From: Mycobacterium sp. NBC_00419
Lineage (GTDB): Bacteria; Actinomycetota; Actinomycetes; Mycobacteriales; Mycobacteriaceae
Direction of reading: 5' to 3'
Assembly: GCF_036023875.1 (NCBI RefSeq)
Contig: NZ_CP107931.1
Span: 248,001-312,000 of the forward strand
DNA length: 64,000 nt
Under the pieces are notes generated by a model that was not told the origin of the DNA, did not search any database, and worked only from the letters and a program-made list of their open reading frames with translations. The position numbers and the translations under genes were made by a program. Below, one piece after another: positions 25,035-33,210 of this stretch (position 1 is its first letter; each line of letters opens with the position of its first letter).

Positions 25035-26537
25035 GTGTCGCGCGTGAGCACCGAGCCCGCCGACGACACCCCGCTGTGGCTGTTCGCCGACCAACTGGGA
25101 CCGCGGGTCTACGGCGGCGAGCACGCACACCGGCCGGTGCTGCTGGTGGAGGCCACCTCGGCACTGCGCCGCCGCCGATTCCATCGCCAGAAGCTGCACC
25201 TGGTGCTGTCCGCACTTCGCCACGCCGCCGCCGACCTCGGTGAGCGCGCCACCCTGATGCGGGCCGAGAACTACACCGAGGCGCTGCGCCGCTACGGGCG
25301 CCCGGTTCTGGTGCACGAGCCGACGTCGTTCGCGGCGGCCGAATTCGTCGAACGGCTGCGGCGCGACGGACTGGTCGCCGACGTGCTTGCGACCCCCACG
25401 TTCGCGCTGGGCCGCAAGGACTTTCAGCACTGGGCCGGCTCCCGTACCCGGTTCCGGATGGAAGATTTCTATCGCGAACAGCGTCGCCGGTTCGACATCC
25501 TGATGGAAGGCTCGGAGCCGGTCGGCGGCCGGTGGAACTACGACACCGACAACCGTGAGTCACCACCGAAAGGCAGTGCGGCGCTCGACGTCGCAGCACC
25601 GTACCGGCCGCGGGAGGACGAAATCGACGCGGCGGTCCGCCGTGACCTCGACGCCATGGAATTGGACACCGTCGGGGTCGACGGCCCGAGGTTGTTCGCG
25701 GTCACCCCCACCGAGGCGCGCCGCGCGTTGACCCGGTTCATCGACGACCGGCTGCCCCTGTTCGGCCGCTACGAGGACGCCATGATGGGCGGGGACTGGG
25801 CGATGGCTCACTCGCTGCTGTCGGTTCCGATGAATCTGGGCGTACTCCACCCACTCGACGCGGTCCACGCCGCCGAGCAGTCCTACCGCGACGGCGCAGC
25901 CCCGCTGGCCGCAGTGGAGGGGTTCATCCGCCAGATCCTCGGCTGGCGCGAATACATGTGGCACCTGTACTGGCATCTAGGACCCGACTACGCCGACCAC
26001 AACCGCCTCGATGCCCACACGCCGTTGCCGCAATGGTGGGCAGATCTCGATGCCGAGGCGGTGTCTGCCGAGTGCCTGCGCCAGGCGCTGGCCGGCGTCC
26101 GCGACCGCGGCTGGGTGCACCACATCCAGCGCCTCATGGTGCTGGGCAATCATGCCGTCGAACGCGGCTTTCGCCCCCGCGAGCTCAGCGACTGGTTCGC
26201 GACCGCGTTCGTCGACGGTTTCGCCTGGGTGATGCCGACGAACGTGATCGGGATGAGCCAGCACGCAGACGGTGGACTGCTCGCCACCAAGCCGTACGCC
26301 TCCGGCGGGGCCTACATCAACCGGATGAGCAACCACTGTGCCGACTGCCGGTTCGATCCCAAGAAGCGCCTGGGCGAGGACGCCTGCCCGTTCACAGCCG
26401 GCTACTGGGCCTTCGTCCACCGGCACCAGGATCTGCTGGCCTCGAACATGCGCACCGCGCGTTCGGTGTCGGCCATGAACAAACTCGGCGACCTAGAGGC
26501 GGTAATCGAACAGGAACGCCACCGCAGCGAGTTCTGA
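25035..26537 (+). CDS. Cryptochrome/photolyase-related protein, iron-sulfur bacterial type
   Basis: A 500-residue protein of the FeS-BCP branch of the photolyase/cryptochrome superfamily. The N-terminal Rossmann-like part begins LWLFADQLGPR and the C-terminal FAD domain shows GWREYMWHLYW and YASGGAYINRMSNHCADC. Four Cys for a 4Fe-4S cluster are in place: near 345 (AECLRQ), 434 and 437 (CADC), and 450 (DACPF). This is close to the spacing of Agrobacterium PhrB (350, 438, 441, 454). Such enzymes repair (6-4) photoproducts using light. The start is GTG directly after the kinase stop; GTG 25044 is also possible. Confidence 0.9.
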   Translation: MSRVSTEPADDTPLWLFADQLGPRVYGGEHAHRPVLLVEATSALRRRRFHRQKLHLVLSALRHAAADLGERATLMRAENYTEALRRYGRPVLVHEPTSFAAAEFVERLRRDGLVADVLATPTFALGRKDFQHWAGSRTRFRMEDFYREQRRRFDILMEGSEPVGGRWNYDTDNRESPPKGSAALDVAAPYRPREDEIDAAVRRDLDAMELDTVGVDGPRLFAVTPTEARRALTRFIDDRLPLFGRYEDAMMGGDWAMAHSLLSVPMNLGVLHPLDAVHAAEQSYRDGAAPLAAVEGFIRQILGWREYMWHLYWHLGPDYADHNRLDAHTPLPQWWADLDAEAVSAECLRQALAGVRDRGWVHHIQRLMVLGNHAVERGFRPRELSDWFATAFVDGFAWVMPTNVIGMSQHADGGLLATKPYASGGAYINRMSNHCADCRFDPKKRLGEDACPFTAGYWAFVHRHQDLLASNMRTARSVSAMNKLGDLEAVIEQERHRSEF

Positions 26538-26754
26538 GGAAATGCGCGCTCAGTTCGGGTTCTTTTTTGCTAGGACTGCGTCACGCCGACCGACACCCGG
26601 CAGTCCTGAGCCGCAAGTTCCACAAGTCAGCCGGTTGACGGCAAAGACGCAGGGTAGCCACCTGGTGACCGATAAATTTGCTGTGGTATGACAATCTCAG
26701 CACGTTCTCAGGTAGATTCTTACCACCAGCGTTGAAACACCCAGAAGGGCAGAC

Positions 26755-27861
26755 ATGCAGATCTCGTTACGTTCGCAGCTCATCGCAGGAGTTGCGATGG
26801 TCGGCGCCAGCGCCATCGCGATTACCCCGATCACGCAGCCGAACGTTCTCCCGACGGTGCACGCTCCTGCCATCCAGAACGTGGTGTTCGACAATCCGTT
26901 CATCGTCTTCGGTCCCACGCTCGAGTTCGCGGTCGAAGACATCTCGTCGCTCATCTCCGGCGTCGTTGCCGACCCGCTCCCCATTGCGCGAACGGTGGCC
27001 GTCAACCAGATCGGTAACGTCACCAACCTGCTCGTCGCTGCCGGTGCGCTGGGCATCGGCGTCGGCGCCTCGCTGTGGAACATCCCGATGGCTGTCATCA
27101 CCGCCACCACCGCACTGCTCAGCGGCAACGTTCAGGGCGCGATCACGGCCCTGCAGACCGCGCTGATCGAGCCGATTTCGATCGAACTCACCAACGTGAC
27201 CATCCCGAAGATCACCGCGGTCGTCACCAACACGATCAACCACCTCACCGCGCTGGTGAATGTGCTGCCCACCGCGGTCCTGGGCATCATCAACGCAACG
27301 GTGAACTCGGTGACCGCGACCATCGCCGCGACTGTGGCCACCGGCCAGCAGATCGTGAACCAACTGACAGCGCTGAACCCCGAGGGCGTGTGGAACGCGG
27401 TGATCGACGGTGTGCTCGGCACGACGGGCATCCTGGACACCCTGCGTGCCACCACCATCGGCGGCGGGCCCACCAGCATCGCCACGGCGGTCGGTACGGC
27501 CGTCAACAGCATCAACGTGGCTGTCGGCGGGCCCGCGACACAGCTTCCCCAGCCCACCGCCGCGCTCGGCAGCGGCAAGGTGGCCGCCGCCGAGGCCACG
27601 ACGCCGGAGCTGACCGCCACGACGGTCACCGAGAGCAGCACCGAAGCCGTCCGCGACTCGAACGGCACCGACAAGGCCGCCGACAGCGACGGCGCCACGG
27701 CGAAGACCGGCTCCACCGGCGGCAGCCGCCGCGCGGCCAAGCCCGGGACCACTGTGACATCGGCCAAGCCGGCCGCGAAGGTCGCCGACAGCGTCCGCGA
27801 CGCGGTCAAGAGCGCGACGACACCGAAGAAGGATGCGCCCTCGTCCGACTCGTCGGAGTAA
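26755..27861 (+). CDS. Secreted Ala/Thr-rich mycobacterial protein of unknown function
   Basis: A 368-residue protein with a probable Sec signal (MQISLRSQLIAGVAMVGASAIAITPITQPN) but no clear PE or PPE domain. The middle is a long hydrophobic, Ala/Val/Thr-rich helical region with repeated TAL/TIAATVA segments. The last 90 residues are a disordered Thr/Ser/Lys/Asp tail. An AAGGGCAG ribosome site precedes the ATG. Such proteins are common in mycobacteria and are thought to associate with the cell envelope, but no function is assigned here. A perfect hairpin terminator follows. Confidence 0.75.
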   Translation: MQISLRSQLIAGVAMVGASAIAITPITQPNVLPTVHAPAIQNVVFDNPFIVFGPTLEFAVEDISSLISGVVADPLPIARTVAVNQIGNVTNLLVAAGALGIGVGASLWNIPMAVITATTALLSGNVQGAITALQTALIEPISIELTNVTIPKITAVVTNTINHLTALVNVLPTAVLGIINATVNSVTATIAATVATGQQIVNQLTALNPEGVWNAVIDGVLGTTGILDTLRATTIGGGPTSIATAVGTAVNSINVAVGGPATQLPQPTAALGSGKVAAAEATTPELTATTVTESSTEAVRDSNGTDKAADSDGATAKTGSTGGSRRAAKPGTTVTSAKPAAKVADSVRDAVKSATTPKKDAPSSDSSE

Positions 27862-27871
27862 ACACAAAGCT

Positions 27872-27905
27872 CAGGTGCCCCTCCGCATGGAGGGGCACCT
27901 GTTTT
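27872..27905 (+). terminator. Intrinsic terminator
   Basis: A perfect 13 bp stem (CAGGTGCCCCTCC / GGAGGGGCACCTG) with a GCAT tetraloop at 27872-27901, followed by TTTT. It begins 11 bp after the stop of the secreted protein gene. Textbook rho-independent terminators are uncommon in mycobacteria, so this one stands out. Confidence 0.92.
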
Positions 27906-28045
27906 CATCCGGGTGAAACGTCCGGGCGGGGTCGCGACGATACATGTCGCAAGAGGGCGTCCCGCGCCGTTGCGGGCCGGCTTCCAGGTTGTTCACAGCT
28001 GTCACAACTGCGCTATGTTCGACCGGAGACACAGACGGAGGTTCC

Positions 28046-28459
28046 GTGAAGAAGCTCATCCTGGTGACTGCCGGTGCGGTTGCCGCGGCCTCAGCCGCCG
28101 CGGCCCTCGGCATGGGGGCCAGCAGCGCCGACCCGAACGCGGGCGGCACGCTCAACGTGCTCGGCGAGCCCTACTACAAGGCGGTCGCCATCCTGCACGC
28201 CCAGGGTGTCTCGACGGTGTTCGGCGGTTCGGTCGGCAGTGACGTCCAGCAGGCCAAGTGCGTCGTGCAGACTCAGAAGTATCTGGCCAGCGGCAAGATG
28301 CAGCTGATGCTCAATTGCACCAAGGCCGCGCAGCCGGAACAACCGGCCGCGACGTCGGTAGCCACTGCGCCCACCGAGGGCACTCAGGACGGTGGCGGAG
28401 CCCGCCCGACACCCGGTGCGCCCGGTGTCGTCACGGTCACGCCTACCCAGGTCGGCTAG
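28046..28459 (+). CDS. Small secreted protein, unknown function
   Basis: A 137-residue protein starting with GTG at 28046, placed by the strong ribosome site ACGGAGG at 28035-28042. The signal peptide VKKLILVTAGAVAAASAAAALGMGASSADP ends near residue 30. The mature part is about 70 residues with two Cys (AKCVVQT, LNCTKA), likely one disulfide, then a Pro/Thr-rich tail. The fold (VLGEPYYKAVAILHAQGV) resembles small mycobacterial exported proteins of unknown role. Cell envelope or secreted location is inferred from the signal. Confidence 0.78.
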   Translation: MKKLILVTAGAVAAASAAAALGMGASSADPNAGGTLNVLGEPYYKAVAILHAQGVSTVFGGSVGSDVQQAKCVVQTQKYLASGKMQLMLNCTKAAQPEQPAATSVATAPTEGTQDGGGARPTPGAPGVVTVTPTQVG

Positions 28460-28469
28460 CCCGGGCGGG

Positions 28470-29780
28470 TCAGTCGCCCTTGGGCTTCGTGATGCCCTCA
28501 CTGGCGTAGAACTGCGCGTCCTCCTGCGTCGACAGCCCCATCGACACCACCGTGCGCGGGAACAGTACGTCGGTCAGATACGCCAGTCCGACCGCCCACC
28601 GGTTCACCAGCCGCGGCATGGCGTAGAGGTGATAGGAACGGGTGACGAACTTGGCCGGATATCCCGACAGTTGGATGTTCAGCGGGTTGGCCACCGCGTA
28701 GTGCGGCCCCAGGTCCACGACCAGACCCATGTTCCGGTGCCGGTAGTCCTTCGCCGTGCCGTAGCCGAGGCTGGCTGCGACGTTGCGCGCCAGCATCTTT
28801 CCCTGCCGGCCGGCATGCTGGGCGGTCGGCGGAGTGATCTCACCCGGGCGGGTCAGGTCGGGCACCGCGGCGGCGTCGCCGGCCGCGAAGACATCGGGGT
28901 GGCCGGGAACCTGTAGGCGGGCATCCACTTTCAGCCGGCCTTTCTCGGTGGCCAGGCCCAGGGTCTCGATCAGCGGCGCGGCGGTCACCCCGGTCACCCA
29001 GGCGACGGTCCGGGTGTTGACGCGCGAATCATCGCTGAGCACAACGCGATCGGCATGCACTTCCTTCAACGTCGTACCGAGGCGGACCTCGATCCCCCGT
29101 GCCCGTAACACCTCCATGGCAGCGTTGCCGAGCTTCTCGCCGACTTCGGGCATGACCTGCTCGGCGAGGTCGAGCAGCAGGAAACGCACCGAGTCGGGGT
29201 CGAAGCCGCTCTGTTGGGCGGCGGCGTCGGCCAGGGCGCGCAACTGGGCGATCAGCTCGGTGCCCGAGTAGGACGCGCCCACCACCACGACGGTGCGCCT
29301 GCCGGCCGCCGTGGCGGGGTCGTCGTCGATGGTGGCCAGTTCGAGCTGCTTGAGCACGTGGTCGCGCAGGTAGAGCGCCTCAGCGGTCGACTTCAGCCCG
29401 CGGGCGTGGGCGGCCAGTCCCGGGATGTCGAAGAGCCTCGTCACCGAACCGGGAGTCAGCACCAGCCGGTCCCAGCTCAGTTCGTGGCTGCGCTCCTCGG
29501 GATCGGTGTAGACCAGCGTGCGGGCGGCCAGATCGGCCTTCTCGACGCGGCCCCGAATGGCCCGAACGCCGCGCAGCGTGCCCGCCAGCGGGATGGTGAC
29601 GAAGCGCGCGTCGATCAGGCCGCCTGCCACGTCGGGAAGCAGCGGCGTATAGAGCATGTAGTCCACGGGCGACACGATCGTCACCTGGACGTCGGCGCTT
29701 CGGCGCCGCAGCTCGCGGGCCAGGCGCCGCGCACACTCGAACCCGGTGAAACCGCTGCCAACTACCACCACCGACGTCAT
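28470..29780 (-). CDS. Type II NADH dehydrogenase-like FAD oxidoreductase
   Basis: A 436-residue pyridine nucleotide-disulfide family flavoprotein. It has the N-terminal FAD dinucleotide fold (SVVVVGSGFTGFECARRLA), an NAD(P)-binding fold (TVVVVGASYSGTELIAQL) and the C-terminal FAD motif (HPDVFAAGDAAAVPD). The C-terminal hydrophobic tail with YLTDVLFPRTVVSMG matches the membrane-binding end of NDH-2. It probably transfers electrons from NAD(P)H to menaquinone, or acts as a related ferredoxin/thiol-type oxidase. Start ATG 29780 is preferred because the FAD motif begins immediately. Confidence 0.88.
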   Translation of the reverse strand: MTSVVVVGSGFTGFECARRLARELRRRSADVQVTIVSPVDYMLYTPLLPDVAGGLIDARFVTIPLAGTLRGVRAIRGRVEKADLAARTLVYTDPEERSHELSWDRLVLTPGSVTRLFDIPGLAAHARGLKSTAEALYLRDHVLKQLELATIDDDPATAAGRRTVVVVGASYSGTELIAQLRALADAAAQQSGFDPDSVRFLLLDLAEQVMPEVGEKLGNAAMEVLRARGIEVRLGTTLKEVHADRVVLSDDSRVNTRTVAWVTGVTAAPLIETLGLATEKGRLKVDARLQVPGHPDVFAAGDAAAVPDLTRPGEITPPTAQHAGRQGKMLARNVAASLGYGTAKDYRHRNMGLVVDLGPHYAVANPLNIQLSGYPAKFVTRSYHLYAMPRLVNRWAVGLAYLTDVLFPRTVVSMGLSTQEDAQFYASEGITKPKGD

Positions 29781-29855
29781 CGCGCAGGCGCATACCCGCG
29801 CGACCGCATCACAAACCTGGGCAGCTGTTGCGTCCGGTGGACATCGCCGAGCAGG

Positions 29856-30680
29856 ATGGAACGTCTTATGGCGCGATCGGTGGGTCCTGCTCGCTGGGAT
29901 CTCCTGCGGCCGCTGGACATGCTGTCCTCGGTGTGGTCGTCGGCAGTCGCGTTGCCGCCGGTGAGTTCGGGCGCGGCGGTGGCGTACCGGACGTTGTTCA
30001 CCACGGTCAGGCGTCTGGTGGTCGGCCGGACATTGACGGTGCGGCTCGACAGCGGCGATATGACGTTGACGGTCACCGAGCTCGAATCCCGCCTCGACAT
30101 CCGCCGCCTGGCGGTCGGCCAGCTCAATGACGTACACCTCGCCGCTACCGAGATCAGCTGGGGACAAAGAACTTTCAAGGACGTCCGGCTGGTGTTGCGC
30201 AACGTGCACGTGCGGCCGGGTGTCCCGCCGGTATTGGTGGCGGCGCCGGTCGATCTCACCCTCGACATGTCGTCGCAGACCCTCGGCGACGTGCTGGGGG
30301 TCGCCTTCCCCCGGCTTGCCGGGCATGTCGGGGACGACGGGGTGGCGTGGCTGACGTGGGCGCGCAGGCCGGGAGCCGGCGGGGTCGAGGTCGAGGTCGT
30401 GGTGGACGGCACCACGCTGTTGCTGCATCCGCGAGCGGTCCGCGTGGGTCGGCGGCGCTGGCGGCTGCCGGCTCGCATTCCGGCCTACCCGGTGCGGCTA
30501 CCGGACCTGGGTGGCGGTCTCACGCTGACGGGCATCAGCCTCGGTCCGGGCACGGTGAACCTGTCCGGCAGCCTGCCCGAGTGGCGCGCGGAGATTCCCC
30601 GGACCCGGGTCGAGGACGTTCTCACCCAGCTGGCTGCGGTCGGCCGGCCATTGAATCTGTCCCGGCGGCGCCGCGACTGA
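29856..30680 (+). CDS. Mycobacterial LmeA/DUF2993-like protein
   Basis: A 274-residue protein without a convincing signal peptide. Beta-rich pattern: TLTVRLDSGDMTLTVTELESRLD, LAATEISWGQRTFKDVRLVLRNVHVRPGVPPVLVAAPVDLTLDMSS. This looks like the DUF2993 (LmeA) type, which binds lipids; the match is from general pattern and is not certain. The C-terminal half has a second related beta unit. Starts at 29856 and 29868 are both possible. Its final 183 bp overlap antisense to the 3' end of the PAP2-type gene. Divergent from the flavoprotein gene by 75 bp. Confidence 0.6.
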   Translation: MERLMARSVGPARWDLLRPLDMLSSVWSSAVALPPVSSGAAVAYRTLFTTVRRLVVGRTLTVRLDSGDMTLTVTELESRLDIRRLAVGQLNDVHLAATEISWGQRTFKDVRLVLRNVHVRPGVPPVLVAAPVDLTLDMSSQTLGDVLGVAFPRLAGHVGDDGVAWLTWARRPGAGGVEVEVVVDGTTLLLHPRAVRVGRRRWRLPARIPAYPVRLPDLGGGLTLTGISLGPGTVNLSGSLPEWRAEIPRTRVEDVLTQLAAVGRPLNLSRRRRD

Positions 30681-31682
30681 TCGCCGCCGTTCGAAGCGGC
30701 GGACCGCCAGTGCCACGGCTCCGGCCAGCGCCCACCCCAGCAGGATGTCCACCACGTAGTGCTCGGCGGAATACACCAGCGCGAAGGCCATCACGGCCAC
30801 GTAGGCCGCCAGCACCGGCCGCCACCAGCGGGGCACCCGGGTCCACAGGAACGCCGCGATCATCACCGACAGGCCCGCGTGCAGCGACGGGATCGCGGCC
30901 ACCAGGTTCACGCTGGCCTGACCTTCGTCGAGCAACGCCCGGGCGACGTCGAGGTGCAAAGTGTTGAACCCGCGCGTGGAGATGCGCTCCACCCAGTCGC
31001 GTGCCCCCTCGTTCAGCACACCCACCGGACCCAGCAGGCCACCGTCGGCGGCCGGTCCGGGCCGGAACATGCATGGTGGGCCGGCGGGGCCGCCTGCGAC
31101 GTCGGCCGGCTGGCAGCGTGCCGCCGCCCAAGGCGGCGCGGCAGGCAGCACCGCGTAAATGGCCAGCGCCGCGAATGACAGCACCACGAACCGCCGGACG
31201 AAGGCTTTCCACACGTCGCGGTCGCGCAACCACAGCGCCCCGGCCACCGCGTAGGGAAGGATGAAGAACGACATGTAGACGGTGCTCACGACCACTTCCC
31301 ACCACGGCGGGGTGGGCATCTTCAGTCGCTCCTGCAGCCAGACGGTCGGCACCGATCCGAAGAACATCCGCCGGTCCACCTCGGCCTGCCATGCCCACTG
31401 GGTGGGGGTGCCGATCAGGTCGGCCGCTCCCCTGCTCAGGTCGTAGACCAGCAGCACCACAGCGAACGGCAACCAGTCGCGTATCACCAGCAGGACCTGG
31501 CGCCTGCCGATGCTGGCGGCCAACAGCCCGGTGCAGATGTAGAGCAGGATCAGCTCGCGGTTGAATGCCAAACCTGTTGTGCTGGTTCGGAATACGACCA
31601 CCGACACCCAGACCGCTATGGCCACGCGGCGCAGCACCGTCAGCCGGCGGTCACCCACGGTGGCGGGCTCTGTCGCGGTCAT
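30498..31682 (-). CDS. PAP2/AUR1-type membrane phosphatase or transferase
   Basis: A 394-residue membrane protein with about six helices and the PAP2 active-site blocks: IPSLHAGLSVM (acid-phosphatase His) and YSAEHYVVDILLGW. The layout matches the AUR1/inositolphosphorylceramide synthase-like branch found in mycobacteria. It probably transfers or hydrolyses a phosphoryl-lipid at the membrane. The last 60 residues (after RRFERRRSVA) are hydrophilic and low-complexity, and they come from DNA that is antisense to the LmeA-like gene. That tail may not be conserved. Confidence 0.82.
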   Translation of the reverse strand: MTATEPATVGDRRLTVLRRVAIAVWVSVVVFRTSTTGLAFNRELILLYICTGLLAASIGRRQVLLVIRDWLPFAVVLLVYDLSRGAADLIGTPTQWAWQAEVDRRMFFGSVPTVWLQERLKMPTPPWWEVVVSTVYMSFFILPYAVAGALWLRDRDVWKAFVRRFVVLSFAALAIYAVLPAAPPWAAARCQPADVAGGPAGPPCMFRPGPAADGGLLGPVGVLNEGARDWVERISTRGFNTLHLDVARALLDEGQASVNLVAAIPSLHAGLSVMIAAFLWTRVPRWWRPVLAAYVAVMAFALVYSAEHYVVDILLGWALAGAVALAVRRFERRRSVAAPPGQIQWPADRSQLGENVLDPGPGNLRAPLGQAAGQVHRARTEADARQRETATQVR

Positions 31683-31772
31683 CGACTACCACTTAAGCGG
31701 GTCACCGCCGTGGATTACCCCGGATTCGCGAAACTTTGCGTTCGCGCGGTGTTCACCTGGTGGAGGGTCGGC

Positions 31773-32336
31773 TCAGCTCACGTCCCATGCCGAGGCCACC
31801 GCGTCGGCGACATCGATGACCTTCGCCTGCTGGGTTCCGGGGCTGTCGATCTCATCGGCGACGTAGGCCGCCACAAAGCGCCGGATCTCGGTGTCGACGC
31901 CGGCGACGATACGCAGGATCTCCCCGCGCACCGATGTTGAGGTGACGTGAACGGCGATATCGGATGGGCGCGGTTTGGCCACATCGATGACGAGCAGCAG
32001 TGGCTCGGCGGCCCTGGCGGTGGCCCGCAACGCGATGTCGCCGTCGACGGTGAAGCGTTGCTTGTCCACGCGCAGGTCGACGATGAGTTCGATTACCAGC
32101 GGTATCCGGATGCTGAACGTGATGGTGTCACCGACGTTGCGCCGCACGATCGGCTGCTGAATCCGCACTTTGGCGGTGACTTTGGCCAGGCCGGCGGGCC
32201 CCTGGGCCATCGGGCCCATTTCGAACTCGCCACCTGCGATCTCGGCGAGCGCAGCCGCCACACGTTCCTCGGTCACTGCGACGTCGAAGAACCGACGGCC
32301 GAACTCCTCGTAGGTGACGAAGTTGTGCGTGTGCAT
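31773..32336 (-). CDS. Conserved mycobacterial protein of unknown function
   Basis: A 187-residue soluble protein (MHTHNFVTYEEFGRRFFDVAV). It is rich in beta strands and has a repeating pattern of charged and hydrophobic residues: VTAKVRIQQPIVRRNVGDTITFSIRIPLVIELIVDLRVDKQ. No signal peptide, motif or catalytic residue is recognised. Codon use agrees with its neighbours. The fold might be a lipid-binding or polyketide-cyclase-like barrel, but I cannot support that. It is divergent from the secreted protein gene at 32475. Confidence 0.65.
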   Translation of the reverse strand: MHTHNFVTYEEFGRRFFDVAVTEERVAAALAEIAGGEFEMGPMAQGPAGLAKVTAKVRIQQPIVRRNVGDTITFSIRIPLVIELIVDLRVDKQRFTVDGDIALRATARAAEPLLLVIDVAKPRPSDIAVHVTSTSVRGEILRIVAGVDTEIRRFVAAYVADEIDSPGTQQAKVIDVADAVASAWDVS

Positions 32337-32421
32337 AGGCCTCTACGTTCTCACGTCCAATGGCGACGCAAGAGCGCGGACCGGTAACAGTTCGGTCGTG
32401 TCAGCCGTCGCTGTAACGCCC

Positions 32422-32439
32422 GGTGCTCTGCGCAGCACC
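32422..32439 (+). promoter_or_regulatory. Small hairpin upstream of a secreted protein gene
   Basis: GGTGCT-CTGCGC-AGCACC is a perfect 6 bp inverted repeat, 35 bp before the ATG at 32475 and before the ribosome site AGGAGG (32460-32465). It could be an operator or a 5' leader hairpin. Nothing else in the sequence separates these. Confidence 0.25.
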
Positions 32440-32474
32440 CACTGGGGGAACCGATCACTAGGAGGTCATCTCAG

Positions 32475-33131
32475 ATGAAGCGCACCATCCGTACCTATGC
32501 CGCCGGCGCCGCGGCTGCCGTGCTGGTGCTGGCGGGTCCGGTTATCCCGTCGGCACACGCCATCACCATGCCGGCGGATTCCACCTACGTCACCGATACG
32601 GCCGCCGCCGGCACCGAGCCCATGACGCTGGCCGTCACCGTCGACAACGATCAGGTCGTCGCCTATGCCACCAACGGCACCACCGAAGAGGCCTGGTTCT
32701 TCGGCACCCAGAACGGCGGCAAGGTCGACATGATGTCGATGTACGCCGACCGCATCCAGGCCGCCTACGACGGCACGACATTGCGTGGCACGCTGACCAT
32801 GAACGGTGAGCAGACTCCCTACCCGTTCACCGCAGCGGCCGCCGCCGCTCCCGCCGGCATCTACACCGCCACCATGAACGGCGCGCGCGCCTCCTGGGTG
32901 GTCCGGCCCGATCGGAGCGCAACCGGCGTCATGGACAACAGCGCACCCGGTGACCACAAGATCACCGACCAGATCGCCGCCCAGCAGCAGCAATACCAGG
33001 ATCAGGTCCGCCAGATGCGCATCGACCAGCAGATGCAACAGGCCCCGCCGATGCAGTACGGCACCTGGACGGCGATGATGCACGACGTTCCGGTCACCGC
33101 CACCCGCGTCACAGGGAACATGCGCTTCTAA
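32475..33131 (+). CDS. Secreted protein of unknown function
   Basis: A 218-residue protein with a clear signal peptide (MKRTIRTYAAGAAAAVLVLAGPVIPSAHA, cleavage near 29). The strong ribosome site AGGAGG lies ten bases before the ATG. The mature part has DNDQVVAYATNGTTEEAWFFGTQNGGKVDM and a Gln-rich stretch (AAQQQQYQDQVRQM) near 175. The family resembles small exported mycobacterial proteins with a beta-roll N-terminal part. No function can be assigned. A 53 bp inverted repeat follows before the next gene. Confidence 0.75.
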   Translation: MKRTIRTYAAGAAAAVLVLAGPVIPSAHAITMPADSTYVTDTAAAGTEPMTLAVTVDNDQVVAYATNGTTEEAWFFGTQNGGKVDMMSMYADRIQAAYDGTTLRGTLTMNGEQTPYPFTAAAAAAPAGIYTATMNGARASWVVRPDRSATGVMDNSAPGDHKITDQIAAQQQQYQDQVRQMRIDQQMQQAPPMQYGTWTAMMHDVPVTATRVTGNMRF

Positions 33132-33150
33132 GCACTCCGATTATGTTTTC

Positions 33151-33203
33151 CTGCAGTCGAAGTCGGTGACTCTTGGTTAGAGTTCGCATGACTTCGACTG
33201 CGG
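33151..33203. repeat. Long nested inverted repeat before the MHS symporter
   Basis: Arms GCAGTCGAAGTC (33153-33164) and GACTTCGACTGC (33190-33201) are perfect complements over 12 bp, extended to 14 with one T.G pair. The loop holds a second stem ACTCT/AGAGT (33169-33173, 33179-33183). The outer arm ends directly before the symporter ribosome site (GGGGAA), 7 bp before its ATG at 33211. There is no T tract, so it is not a standard terminator. It could be an mRNA structure near the start, or two operator half sites 37 bp apart. Confidence 0.7.
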
Positions 33204-33210
33204 GGAACAG

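Noticed and set aside
26534..26568. CTGAG-N10-CTCAG followed by TTCTTTTTT after the photolyase gene
   Set aside because: Only a 5 bp stem and 7 bases between stem and T run; too weak to call a terminator.
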